Assembly (NCBI RefSeq): GCF_001422375.1
Contig: NZ_LMMU01000013.1
Coordinates: 33,267 to 97,266, forward strand
Length of the DNA: 64,000 nucleotides
Direction of reading: 5' to 3'
From: Methylobacterium sp. Leaf99
GTDB taxonomy: Bacteria; Pseudomonadota; Alphaproteobacteria; Rhizobiales; Beijerinckiaceae
Made by a program: the position numbers and the translations under genes. Within the stretch, counting starts at the first letter, position 1. Every line of letters starts with the position of its first letter. Positions 1 through 7,946 of the stretch are shown one piece after another. Below the pieces are notes generated by a model. It saw only the letters and a program-made list of their open reading frames with translations. It did not search any database and was not told where the DNA came from.

Positions 1-1
1 C

Positions 2-676
2 GATCGCCTGTTCGCCGTCGAGAACGGCCCGTCCGGCTTCGATCCCGCCGCCCCCGTGCACCAGCCGAAGATCAAGTTCCTCATGCTGATGCGGCACGAG
101 GCCCTGGCCCGCCTCGACGCACGCTACGATGCCCACGAGAACAGCCTGACCCTCCGGCACGGGGGCGAGGTCGTCGCGCGGGGCGACCTCGACACGGCGG
201 AGGGTCGTGCGAACATCGAGACGTATCTGGCCGGCTACCTGCCGGAGGCCCTGCGCGGACCGCCGAAGGTGCTCACCGCGCCCGACGGCTTCCGATTCAC
301 CGATTCGCCGCGCGGCTTCGTCTCGCTTCTGAACCTCGCCAGCGTCGCCGCCATCGAGACCATGACGGGCGCCGCCGTCGATCCCTTACGGTTCCGCGCC
401 AATCTCCACGTCTCCGGACTGGCGCCGTGGGGCGAACTCGACCTCGTCGGGCACACCCTCGCCACACCGGGCGGCGTCACCCTGCGCATCCTGAAACGAA
501 CCGAACGGTGTGCGGCGACCAATGTCGATCCGGTCACGGGGATTCGCGACCTCGCGATCCCCCACACCCTGTCGCGCCACCTCGGCCACACGGATTGCGG
601 CATCTATGCCGAGGTGGTGGCGGGAGGCACCCTCCACATCGGCGATCGCCTCACGGGCGCGGCGGCGACCGCGTGA
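2..676 (+). CDS. MOSC domain protein, C-terminal part (cut by window edge)
   Basis: The reading frame is open from base 2, so the start lies to the left of the window; 224 residues are visible. The visible N-terminus (DRLFAVENGPSG) looks like the MOSC N-terminal beta-barrel of YcbX-type proteins. The rest carries the MOSC fold signature: LRFRANLHVSGL, then a W-G-E-L-D run and an ILKRTERCAATNVDPVTG segment. That segment holds the conserved cysteine of molybdenum-cofactor sulfurase C-terminal domains. MOSC proteins bind sulfur-carrying molybdenum cofactor and often reduce N-hydroxylated compounds. No partner gene is visible. The family is clear; the exact substrate cannot be told. Confidence 0.8.
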   Translation, partial: DRLFAVENGPSGFDPAAPVHQPKIKFLMLMRHEALARLDARYDAHENSLTLRHGGEVVARGDLDTAEGRANIETYLAGYLPEALRGPPKVLTAPDGFRFTDSPRGFVSLLNLASVAAIETMTGAAVDPLRFRANLHVSGLAPWGELDLVGHTLATPGGVTLRILKRTERCAATNVDPVTGIRDLAIPHTLSRHLGHTDCGIYAEVVAGGTLHIGDRLTGAAATA

Positions 677-707
677 GCGCGCGGTCGTCCGCCTCCGATC
701 GGTCCTC

Positions 708-983
708 TCAGATGGCGTCGCGCCGGACCAGAACCACGGCAGCGGCGTAGCCGGCGCGCCTGAGATGGCGCAGGTCGGCATGACGACGCTCGCAGGTGAC
801 CTTGAGGTAGCGCTCGTCCCCGCCGGGGAGGCCGGTGGAAGCCGCGACGGCCTGTCCGTGCATCATGCACTCCATCGGCGTGCGGGCTGGAGAGACGATG
901 ACGTCGAGGGCGGTGGCCCGCGAGCAATTCTGGGCCAGCATCGTCGAGGCACAGACGAGGGCGACGGACAGCAATTCGGACAT
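708..983 (-). CDS. Small four-cysteine protein, probably exported
   Basis: This predicts 91 residues. The start was chosen at 983 because AAGGGG precedes that ATG at normal spacing; an upstream in-frame extension has no such signal. The N-terminus is hydrophobic (SELLSVALVCASTMLA). Four cysteines lie at positions 11, 20, 39 and 64, with an ALDVIVSP stretch after the second. The last 25 residues are arginine-rich. The protein at 10851-11066 shares the ALDV motif, Cys20 and the exact 25-residue spacing between its last two cysteines, so the two look like diverged paralogues. No function is recognised. Confidence 0.6.
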   Translation of the reverse strand: MSELLSVALVCASTMLAQNCSRATALDVIVSPARTPMECMMHGQAVAASTGLPGGDERYLKVTCERRHADLRHLRRAGYAAAVVLVRRDAI

Positions 984-1190
984 GACGGACCCCTTGTTCG
1001 AGATGGCGAAGAAGGTCCGCGGGTTGGCTCTGGCGTCCGAGCGGCCGCGTGATCGTTGTCTGAAGCGTTCCTCGAGGGCGGGACTGGCGTATTCTTGATC
1101 TTTGATGGTGGTCGTCTTGTCCAAGCACGCCGTATGCCAGGACGGGATGTCAGATCTGCGCCATCCACGTGTGTGATGCGCGCACCACGC

Positions 1191-1400
1191 TCAGTCGCGG
1201 CTCTGCAGCCACAGCGGCTCGGGCTCGGTGCGGGGCAGGAGGGCCGCCACGGCATCGAGATCGACGATGTAATGCTCGGTGAGTCGACGCCAGATCTCGG
1301 CCGTCGAAGCCGCTTCGGTCCCGATTCGGTGCAGCGCGCTGGCGAGCAGGCTGGGGTTGGTGAGGGTCGGACGGGTGATGGCGGGATCGGTGTTCGGCAT
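1191..1400 (-). CDS. Small hypothetical protein, CtrA-box promoter
   Basis: This predicts 69 residues, MPNTDPAITRPTLTNPSLLA onward, ending LWLQSRD. It is predicted soluble and helical, with EIWRRLTEHY and VDLDAVAALL segments; there is no signal peptide or cysteine. An AGGGAC sequence lies about ten bases before the ATG. A perfect TTAA-N7-TTAA box sits 45-59 bases upstream of the start, which suggests CtrA control. The frame stays open much further upstream across argB, but that extension is antisense read-through in GC-rich DNA. No known family is recognised. Confidence 0.5.
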   Translation of the reverse strand: MPNTDPAITRPTLTNPSLLASALHRIGTEAASTAEIWRRLTEHYIVDLDAVAALLPRTEPEPLWLQSRD

Positions 1401-1444
1401 CGGCTCAGTCCCTGTGCGGCAGGACACAGGATCGCGGATCACGG

Positions 1445-1459
1445 TTAATCGACTCTTAA
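1445..1459. promoter_or_regulatory. CtrA-type binding box TTAA-N7-TTAA
   Basis: The sequence is TTAA, seven bases, TTAA, a perfect match to the alphaproteobacterial CtrA consensus. It lies between the divergent small gene ending at 1400 and the ClpP-like gene starting at 1671, much nearer the former. The surrounding DNA is AT-richer than average. Confidence 0.5.
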
Positions 1460-1670
1460 AAGCATGATGCGGCGATGCGAAAATCAGTTCCCGCAAATCA
1501 TCACGTGTCGAGGTGAGCCCTTCCGCGTCGCTTTCCTTCGATCTCGGCTGTCCGGCGAGCGGGCGCTGCGCCTCCGTGGGATGCGGGTCGGAACCTCGGG
1601 GCGGCGGAACGCGTCTCACAAGCCGCATCCCGCGCCGCCGCGACGGCGACCCTGCGTTCCGAAGGACATC

Positions 1671-2240
1671 ATGGACACGACGCCGCTTCCCGCCTCCGCC
1701 TTCAAGGCGCCCGCCATCCTGCTGTCCGGTCCGGTGGATCAGGCGATGTACAAGGATTTCCGCAACCAGTTCGACGCGGCCTCGGACCGGGAGTTCGTCG
1801 TCGTCGAACTCTCGACCCTCGGGGGCGATCCGGAGGTGGCCCGGATGATGGGCGAGGATATCCGCTTCGCCAGCGACCTCGACCCGCATCGGCGCATCGT
1901 CTTCCTCGGCAAGGCGGCGATCTACTCGGCCGGCACCACCTTCATGAGCTTCTTCGCGCGCTCGAACCGCTACCTGACGCGCGGCACGCGCCTGATGATC
2001 CACGAACGCAAGATCTCCAAGAAGCTGAACATCGAAGGTCCGCTGACCACCTGCATCGCCACGGTGAAGGCGGCCCTGCACGAACTCGAATGCTCCATCG
2101 AGATCCAGAACGAGGGCTTCGCCAACCTCGTCATCGGCTCGATGGTGACCCTCGACGAGGTTCTCGTCCGCGCGCCGTCGAACTGGTACCTCGAAGCCGA
2201 AGAGGCCCGCCGCCTGGGACTGATCGAGGCCGTGATCTGA
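1671..2240 (+). CDS. ClpP-like serine protease-fold protein
   Basis: This predicts 189 residues with a ClpP/crotonase fold. It opens with the LSGPVD strand typical of S14 proteins (residues 18-23). It then has STLGGDPEVARMM (48-60) in place of ClpP's NSPGG loop, AAIYSAGTTFMSFF (82-95) with Ser86 at the nucleophile position, and LMIHER (108-113) with His111 at the catalytic histidine position. GAAGGA precedes the ATG at good spacing. No signal peptide is seen. It is not the housekeeping ClpP, which lies at 18938-19567, and lacks that protein's axial-loop segment. It may be a stand-alone peptidase or a subunit of a specialised Clp; the partner is unknown. Confidence 0.72.
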   Translation: MDTTPLPASAFKAPAILLSGPVDQAMYKDFRNQFDAASDREFVVVELSTLGGDPEVARMMGEDIRFASDLDPHRRIVFLGKAAIYSAGTTFMSFFARSNRYLTRGTRLMIHERKISKKLNIEGPLTTCIATVKAALHELECSIEIQNEGFANLVIGSMVTLDEVLVRAPSNWYLEAEEARRLGLIEAVI

Positions 2241-2384
2241 CGCCGCCGCTCCGCTCCGCATAGTCGGGCTTGAAAACGGGCGGGCGTAAAAATTGCCGCC
2301 GGATGCTTCGCAGGGTCGCATGCCTGCGGTAGAAGCCGGCGCCGCGCACGACCGCCCGGCACGCATCGAGGAACGAGCCCCACG

Positions 2385-3281
2385 ATGAAAGATCCGTTGC
2401 CCAACGTGCACGTGCGTGCCGAAGTCCTGGTCCAGGCCCTGCCGCACATGCAGCGCTACGATCAGGAGATCGTGGTGATCAAGTATGGCGGCCACGCCAT
2501 GGGCGACCGCGCCGCGGCGGAGGATTTCGCCGAGGACATCGTGCTGCTCGAACAGTCCGGTCTCAAGCCCATCGTGGTCCATGGCGGCGGCCCGCAGATC
2601 GGCCGCATGCTCGGGCGCCTCGGTATCGAATCCGAGTTCCGTGGCGGCCTGCGCGTCACCGACGAAGCCACCGTTGAGGTGGTCGAGATGGTGCTGGCCG
2701 GCTCCATCAACAAGCAGATCGTCGGCTGGATCTCGGCCGAGGGCGGGCGGGCCATCGGCCTGTGCGGCAAGGACGGCAACATGGTGCGGGCCAAGAAGGC
2801 CACGCGCACCATCATCGACCCCGAGAGCCAGACCGAGCAGAAGGTCGATCTCGGCCTCGTCGGCGAGCCCGACCATGTCGAGCGCGGCGTCCTCGACGCG
2901 GTGCTGAAGGCCGAACTCATCCCGGTGCTGGCCCCCGTGGCCTTCGGGGCCGACGGCCAGACCTACAACGTCAATGCCGACACCTTCGCGGGCGCCATCG
3001 CGGGGGCCCTGCGGGCCAAGCGCCTGCTGCTGCTGACGGACGTGCCGGGGGTCCTCGACAAGGACAAGAAGCTGATCCCCGAGCTGACCCTGGAGGATTG
3101 CCGCCGGCTCATCGCCGACGGCACCATCACGGGCGGCATGATCCCGAAGGTGGAGACCTGCATCTACGCCCTGGAGCAGGGCGTCGAGGCGGTGGTCATC
3201 CTCGACGGCAAGGTCAGCCACGCGGTGCTGCTGGAGCTGTTCACCGATTACGGTGCCGGCACCCTGATCCGCCGGACCTGA
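2385..3281 (+). CDS. argB: Acetylglutamate kinase
   Basis: ArgB phosphorylates N-acetyl-L-glutamate with ATP, the second step of arginine synthesis, in the cytoplasm. The 298 residues match family length. The amino-acid kinase signatures are present: VVIKYGGHAMG near the N-terminus, IVVHGGGPQIGRML for the phosphate loop, and LLLLTDVPGVL with GGMIPKVETC near the C-terminus. The long N-terminal helix before the kinase fold (residues 1-25) resembles that of the hexameric, arginine-inhibited form, so feedback inhibition is likely. The gene is followed by a strong bidirectional terminator and faces the sia operon. Confidence 0.97.
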   Translation: MKDPLPNVHVRAEVLVQALPHMQRYDQEIVVIKYGGHAMGDRAAAEDFAEDIVLLEQSGLKPIVVHGGGPQIGRMLGRLGIESEFRGGLRVTDEATVEVVEMVLAGSINKQIVGWISAEGGRAIGLCGKDGNMVRAKKATRTIIDPESQTEQKVDLGLVGEPDHVERGVLDAVLKAELIPVLAPVAFGADGQTYNVNADTFAGAIAGALRAKRLLLLTDVPGVLDKDKKLIPELTLEDCRRLIADGTITGGMIPKVETCIYALEQGVEAVVILDGKVSHAVLLELFTDYGAGTLIRRT

Positions 3282-3305
3282 CAAGCTCCGCAGGACCTAA
3301 CAAGC

Positions 3306-3341
3306 GTAGCCCGCCCCGCCAACGACGGCGGGGCGGGCTAC
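3306..3341. terminator. Bidirectional terminator between argB and siaA
   Basis: This is a perfect 15-bp inverted repeat (GTAGCCCGCCCCGCC and its complement) with a six-base loop. It overlaps the siaA stop codon and follows argB by 24 bases, so it can end both convergent transcripts. No long T run is present. Confidence 0.75.
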
Positions 3342-5029
3342 GGGGCCGGAGACCGCGCCGGGCGGAACGCCACCAGGGCCATGTCGTCACGGCGCCCCTC
3401 TCCGTCTCGGTAGCGGGTCAGGGCCTGCTCCAGGGCCGTCATCTGCCCGGCGAGCGGCATATCCTGGTGTGCGCCGAGGATGTCGGCGACCCCGCGATGG
3501 CCGAGAAGCTGTCGCCTCGGCCCGCCCATCTGGTCGGTGATGCCGTCGGTCATCAGGTAGAATGTCGTCCCGGGCGAGACCGACACGACGGTCTCGGTCA
3601 CGGCGAATCCGTCGCCGGGCCGCAGGGGATAGCCGAGGCCGCGCTTGGCCCCCCGGATGCGGGTCGCGGTCCCGTCGGCGATGCTGGTGAGCGCCAGACC
3701 GGCGCCGGCGAAGCGCAGCTCGGCCTTCTCCCGATCCCAGATGCAGACACCACAATCGAGGCCGTCGTCGGATTCCGCCCCGCGGCCGTCCTGACGCAAC
3801 TGCACCCGGACCATGTCGTCGAGGACACGCAGGATCTCGACGGGGTCGCGCAGTCGCCGCTCATGCAGGATCCGGTCGAGGGCGGTGGCGACGATGAGGG
3901 TCAGGAACGCGCCCGGCACGCCGTGTCCGGTACAGTCGGCCACGACCACGATGCCGAGGCCGTCGATCTCCTCGAGCCAGAAATAATCGCCGCCGACGAC
4001 ATGGAGCGGTTCCCACAGGACGCCGACCTCGAGGCCGGTTCCGGCGAGGGCCGCGCGATCCGGCAGGACCGAGCTCTGGATACGCCGGGCGTAGCCGATG
4101 CTCTCCATGACGAGGCCGTTGGCCGCGGCAAGCTTGGCGTGCGCGGTTTCGAGTTCCGTCAGGAGCTGCTTGGCCTCGTCGCCCGTGCGCAGGCCCTCGA
4201 CCATGCGGTTGAACGCCTGCGAGATCACGTCGATCTCGTTGCTGGCGCGAAAGCGCGCCCCGGTCTCGACGGTGACCCAGCTCTTGTGCTCGACCTCGCG
4301 CATGGCCACCAGCAGGCGCTTCAGGGGGGCGAGCACGTGCCGGCGCACGTTGGCATGGAGGGTCACCACGAAGGCCAGCATCAGGATGATGCTGGTGACG
4401 AGGGCCAGCAGGGCCTGCTTCTGGGCGTTCCCCCGCAGGGCTTCGGCGGAAATGGCCAGGGTGAGGTGTCCGACGGGCTTGGCCTCCGGCGCGGCGACGA
4501 GGTCGGCCTGCGCGACGATGAGGTCCCAGGCCCGGCCGCGCGGCATGTCGCCGAGGGTCGTGACCACGGCGCCCGACGCGTCGCGGAGGATCACCGCCCG
4601 GAAGGCCGGATCGCGGGCAAGCGCCTGGATCTGATGGCGGTAGATCTCGGGCTGGGCGCCCCAGTCCGGCCGTGCCATCGCGCTGGCGGTGAGGGCCGCG
4701 AGGAGGTTCGCCCGCTCGGTGTAGAGCCGGATCTGATCGCTGTAGTTCAGCCAGGCGATGCCGATCTGGGTGACCAGGACCACGATGGCGATAACGGGAT
4801 AAATCCGCAGGAACAGGGTGTGGGCCAGGCTGTCGAGGTCGCGTCCCCGGGCCGAGCCGCGCAGGGAGCCGGGCCGCATCGTCGCGCCGTCGGCGCGTCC
4901 GGCCTGCGGCACATCGGCGAAGCCGGCGGCGTCGAGGAAATCGCGGCTCCGGCGCGGTCCCGCCCCGCGCAGGGAACCGCCGCGCCGTACCGGAGGGCCC
5001 TCGGCCGCCGGCGCAACCTCGGGGGTCAC
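3338..5029 (-). CDS. siaA: SiaA-like membrane PP2C phosphatase (HAMP-SpoIIE)
   Basis: This predicts 563 residues. Order: a basic cytoplasmic N-terminus; TM1 about 74-95; a periplasmic sensor region 96-203; TM2 about 204-226; HAMP about 227-282; a coiled coil; then a SpoIIE/PP2C domain from about 335. Metal-binding motifs are complete: GGDYFW, ADCTGHGVPG, MTDGITDQ and GRRDDMALVAF, with the linker signature YARRIQSSVLP. In Pseudomonas, SiaA dephosphorylates SiaC and so switches on the diguanylate cyclase SiaD. Here it is the last gene of siaB-siaC-siaD-siaA; its GTG start shares four bases with the siaD stop. The role is inferred from domain content plus neighbours. Confidence 0.85.
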   Translation of the reverse strand: MTPEVAPAAEGPPVRRGGSLRGAGPRRSRDFLDAAGFADVPQAGRADGATMRPGSLRGSARGRDLDSLAHTLFLRIYPVIAIVVLVTQIGIAWLNYSDQIRLYTERANLLAALTASAMARPDWGAQPEIYRHQIQALARDPAFRAVILRDASGAVVTTLGDMPRGRAWDLIVAQADLVAAPEAKPVGHLTLAISAEALRGNAQKQALLALVTSIILMLAFVVTLHANVRRHVLAPLKRLLVAMREVEHKSWVTVETGARFRASNEIDVISQAFNRMVEGLRTGDEAKQLLTELETAHAKLAAANGLVMESIGYARRIQSSVLPDRAALAGTGLEVGVLWEPLHVVGGDYFWLEEIDGLGIVVVADCTGHGVPGAFLTLIVATALDRILHERRLRDPVEILRVLDDMVRVQLRQDGRGAESDDGLDCGVCIWDREKAELRFAGAGLALTSIADGTATRIRGAKRGLGYPLRPGDGFAVTETVVSVSPGTTFYLMTDGITDQMGGPRRQLLGHRGVADILGAHQDMPLAGQMTALEQALTRYRDGEGRRDDMALVAFRPARSPAP

Positions 5030-5856
5030 GACGAAACCTCGCCGGGGGCGGTTCGGACACGGTCGCGCCCGTCGTCCTTGGCCGCGTAGAGCGCCGCATC
5101 CGCGCGCTGCAGGGCGCTCTCCAGGGATTCGCCCCGCCGCGCCTGCGCCACGCCGATGCTCACCGACAGGGCGACGCCCTCGCCCGGCGCCTCCACCGGT
5201 GCCGACGCCACGGCGCCCCTCAGGCGTTCAGCGGCGTCGAGGGCGTAGCCGAGGCCGGTCTCCGGCAGCAGGACGGCGAATTCCTCGCCGCCCGTGCGCC
5301 CGATGATGTCGCGCGGGCGCAGGTTCGCCCGGCAGGCGGCGACGCAGGCGACGAGGGCCGCGTCGCCGACGGCATGGCCGAAGCTGTCGTTGACGAGCTT
5401 GAACCGGTCGAGGTCGAGCATCAGAACGCAGATCGGATCGGCGCCGCCCCGGTGGCGCTCCCACTCGCGGGCGCTGATCTCCATGAACCGGCGCCGGGCC
5501 AGGGCGCCGGTCAGGCTGTCGGTGTCGGCGAGCCGACGCAGTTCGGCTTCGAGGCGCGTCCGATGCTCGATCTCCTTGGACAGGGCCTCGTTGAGGGTCT
5601 GGAGATCGCGGCGCTGCTCGGCAAGACATTGATTGGCGCGCTGCAGATCGAGCTGCATCCGGTCGCTCATGCGCACGAGGCGGCGCTGCTCGCGGTAGCC
5701 GCGCCGGTAGGCATCCGCCAGGGCATTCACGCCGGCGGCGGCATCCGAAAGCCCCGCCAGCATGGCCTCGGCCTGTCGGATCACCGCCTCTTCGGCATCG
5801 TAGAGGCTGAAGGCGTCAACGGCCGGGTCGGCGTCGGATTGGGCCACCGCTTTCAT
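5026..5856 (-). CDS. siaD: SiaD-like diguanylate cyclase (GGDEF)
   Basis: This predicts 276 residues. A helical, coiled-coil-forming N-terminus (about 20-110) precedes a GGDEF domain (about 110-270). The active-site motif GGEEF is at 189-193, and an inhibitory-site RxxD (RPRD, 180-183) lies exactly five residues before it, so product inhibition is likely. The protein should make c-di-GMP from two GTP. No membrane segment is seen, so input must come through the coiled coil, where SiaC binds in Pseudomonas. It overlaps siaC and siaA by four bases each, implying coupled translation. Confidence 0.88.
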   Translation of the reverse strand: MKAVAQSDADPAVDAFSLYDAEEAVIRQAEAMLAGLSDAAAGVNALADAYRRGYREQRRLVRMSDRMQLDLQRANQCLAEQRRDLQTLNEALSKEIEHRTRLEAELRRLADTDSLTGALARRRFMEISAREWERHRGGADPICVLMLDLDRFKLVNDSFGHAVGDAALVACVAACRANLRPRDIIGRTGGEEFAVLLPETGLGYALDAAERLRGAVASAPVEAPGEGVALSVSIGVAQARRGESLESALQRADAALYAAKDDGRDRVRTAPGEVSS

Positions 5857-6239
5857 GCGGGCTCCTGCACCATCTCGAATCGGGCATGGGAGAAGTCGGC
5901 GGCGAAGTCCTCGCCGGCCTCCGCGATGGTCTCGTCGCCATCGGCGTAGAGCCAGCGGATCGTCACCGGACGGCCCTCGGCGGCGGCGTCCTCCAGGGGC
6001 ATGAACAGGTTCATGAGCGCCTTGGCGCTGGAGGAATTGAAGTAGGCGAGACCGACCTCGAACACGATGGGATCGGCGGCGGCCGTGGCGAGGTGCCCCT
6101 TCAGGGCCTGCAGCAGGGGCCCGTAGAAGGCGGCGGCATCCTCGGGATAGGATTCGCCGCGCAGGGCCAGGCGTCCGCCATCGAAATCGAAATCGACGCG
6201 CGGCGACCGCTCGGTGGCGGGAAGGCTGATGGTGTCCAT
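5853..6239 (-). CDS. siaC: SiaC-like phospho-switch protein (DUF1987)
   Basis: This predicts 128 residues from the ATG at 6239, a length close to Pseudomonas SiaC. A TTG at 6257 overlapping the siaB stop would add six residues. Features of the family are GRLALRGESYPED near the start and GLAYFNSSSAKALMNLF (63-79). The latter holds the segment that carries the phosphorylated threonine in Pseudomonas SiaC; here the cluster is all serine. Unphosphorylated SiaC binds and activates SiaD, while SiaB phosphorylates it and SiaA reverses this. The protein is soluble with an anti-sigma-antagonist-like fold. Its position between siaB and siaD supports the call strongly. Confidence 0.86.
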   Translation of the reverse strand: MDTISLPATERSPRVDFDFDGGRLALRGESYPEDAAAFYGPLLQALKGHLATAAADPIVFEVGLAYFNSSSAKALMNLFMPLEDAAAEGRPVTIRWLYADGDETIAEAGEDFAADFSHARFEMVQEPA

Positions 6240-6253
6240 CGGTCCGGCGCCGC

Positions 6254-6805
6254 TCAAATGTAGGCTTTGAGGCAGAAGAAGTTCCGCCCGCCGCCCAGTT
6301 CCTGGAAATCGTACTCGACGGGCGCGCTCGACCGGCGGGCGATCTCGATGAGGCCGATGCTGCCGCCGAGGCTCCCCTCGTCGGGCGGCTGGCGAAGTTT
6401 CTCCCGGTAGAACGCTTTCAATTCGTCACCCGTCAGTGTCGCCAGATGGTCGAGGCGCGCGCGCAGGGTCGGGACGTCGGAATCCGGCACCTCGTTGCCG
6501 CACACGACGTAGAAGCGACCGGCCTCGACGCCCACGACGATCATGCCGGCGCTGATCATGCCGCCGGAGGCGGATCGCTCTGCAACCTTGTCGGCGGAGT
6601 AGCGGATGATGTTCTGCGCCTGCTCGACGAAGATTCCGAACACGCGCTTGGTGACGCTCGAATCCGCCGCGTCCTGACTCATGCGAAGCTTCAGGACCTC
6701 GCCCAGCGAGAACAGGACGTTCTCCGACAGGTCTCCGCCGAAGGACAGGATGACCCCCTGACGCCGGGAGGTGTCGAAGAAATTCTTGAAGTCTTGGGCG
6801 AGCAA
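6254..6805 (-). CDS. siaB: SiaB-like kinase (DUF6272, GHKL fold)
   Basis: This predicts 183 residues. It shows a GHKL-type N box (FVEQAQNIIRYS) and a glycine box (GSLGGSIGLIEIARR), as expected for the SiaB kinase that phosphorylates SiaC. The start is a TTG at 6805 preceded by GGAGAG at good spacing; no ATG competes. It is the first gene of the operon, and its stop lies 15 bases before the siaC ATG and overlaps an alternative siaC TTG. About 410 bases separate it from the divergent nucleotidase gene, so its promoter lies there. No histidine-kinase phosphoacceptor region is present, consistent with serine/threonine kinase action. Confidence 0.83.
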   Translation of the reverse strand: MLAQDFKNFFDTSRRQGVILSFGGDLSENVLFSLGEVLKLRMSQDAADSSVTKRVFGIFVEQAQNIIRYSADKVAERSASGGMISAGMIVVGVEAGRFYVVCGNEVPDSDVPTLRARLDHLATLTGDELKAFYREKLRQPPDEGSLGGSIGLIEIARRSSAPVEYDFQELGGGRNFFCLKAYI

Positions 6806-7217
6806 CGGATCTCTCCCGGCTTGCTGCGGTTCCCCGGTCTGGCATCCATAGCAGACCGAACGAGCTTGAATAACCCGCCGATCGTGTACGGCACGTTAAA
6901 TGTTGACCGCCCTTTGTCTGGTCGCAATCCGTCGCAGGAAACTGCAACCTCAGACATCAGTGCATGAATGCTACGCAAATTCTGCCTGAAATTGACGAAA
7001 ACAAAGGCAACTGATCGCAGTATAGGCCCAGCGGCCACGCGAAGGGGGGACGTGCTCGCTTCGCGCCTCTTCCGCACCCCGTTCCATACGGGCAAGCGGA
7101 TTCCGCGAGGCGGCACGCGCGGTATGGTGCGGAACCGTAAAGCTTCCCTTTTCGGTTTCGCGTCCCATCTTAGGCAGCCCAGCCGGATCGTCCGGCCCGC
7201 ATCGAAGTCGAACCGCC
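6806..7217. other. Divergent intergenic region, siaB / HAD nucleotidase
   Basis: This is 412 bases without a supported gene. It is AT-richer than average around 6880-7020 and must hold promoters for both directions. At 7131 a GGAAC is followed after 17 bases by CGGTT, which loosely resembles an EcfG-type stress promoter facing the nucleotidase gene; the match is weak. No terminator or RNA is recognised. Confidence 0.3.
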
Positions 7218-7946
7218 TTGTTCCTTCCCGGCGAAACCCACTTCACCTCCGTCCGGTCCCGTGGGTTCGATCAGGTCGACACCTGGGTGTTCGACCTCGA
7301 CAACACGCTCTACCCGAGCGACGCGCGGGTCTGGCCCCAGGTGGACGAGCGCATCACCCTCTACGTGATGCGCCTCTACGGTCTCGACGGCCTCTCGGCC
7401 CGCGCCCTGCAGAAGTACTTCTACCACCGCTACGGCACGACCCTGAAGGCGCTGATGACCGAGGCGGCCATCGACCCGCACGACTTCCTCGATTTCGCCC
7501 ACGACATCGACCATTCGACCATCAGCCTCGATCCGGCCCTCGGCACCGCCATCGAAAACCTGCCCGGCCGCAAGCTGATCCTCACCAACGGGTCGCGGCG
7601 GCACGCGGAAAATGTGGCGCGCAAGCTCGGCATCCTCGATCATTTCGAGGACGTCTTCGACATCGCCGACGCCGACTTCGTGCCCAAGCCCGAGCGCTCG
7701 ACCTACGAGCGCTTCCTCCTGCGGCACGGCGTCGAGCCACGCCGGTCGGCCCTGTTCGAGGACATCGCCCGCAACCTCGTCGTGCCCCACGAGATCGGCA
7801 TGGCGACTGTGCTGGTGGTCCCCCGCACCCTCGATCCGTTCCGGGAGGCATTCGAGCAGGCGGCGGTCCAGGAAGCGCATATCGACCACATCACCAGCGA
7901 TCTCGCCGGCTTCCTCGCCGAGCGGGTCCTGCCGGTGGTCCGGTGA
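7218..7946 (+). CDS. HAD-family pyrimidine 5'-nucleotidase
   Basis: This predicts 242 residues. The HAD motifs are complete: FDLDNTLYP (nucleophile and acid aspartates), ILTNGSRRHAENV (motif II), PKPERSTYERF (motif III lysine) and ALFEDIARNL (motif IV). The cap and motif details match the SDT1/YjjG-like pyrimidine nucleotidase family, which dephosphorylates pyrimidine nucleoside monophosphates in the cytoplasm. The start is a TTG at 7218; no ATG lies nearby, and homology begins around FDQVDTWVFDLD, so the exact start is uncertain. Its stop overlaps the start of the next gene by four bases. Confidence 0.85.
   Translation: MFLPGETHFTSVRSRGFDQVDTWVFDLDNTLYPSDARVWPQVDERITLYVMRLYGLDGLSARALQKYFYHRYGTTLKALMTEAAIDPHDFLDFAHDIDHSTISLDPALGTAIENLPGRKLILTNGSRRHAENVARKLGILDHFEDVFDIADADFVPKPERSTYERFLLRHGVEPRRSALFEDIARNLVVPHEIGMATVLVVPRTLDPFREAFEQAAVQEAHIDHITSDLAGFLAERVLPVVR

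Noticed and set aside
1191..3284. A 697-codon minus-strand frame across argB
   Set aside because: It is antisense read-through in GC-rich DNA; only its last 69 codons, with their own ribosome site, look like a gene.
2762..5089. A 775-codon plus-strand frame across argB end and siaA
   Set aside because: Its protein is arginine/glycine-rich noise, while siaA on the other strand has full phosphatase motifs.
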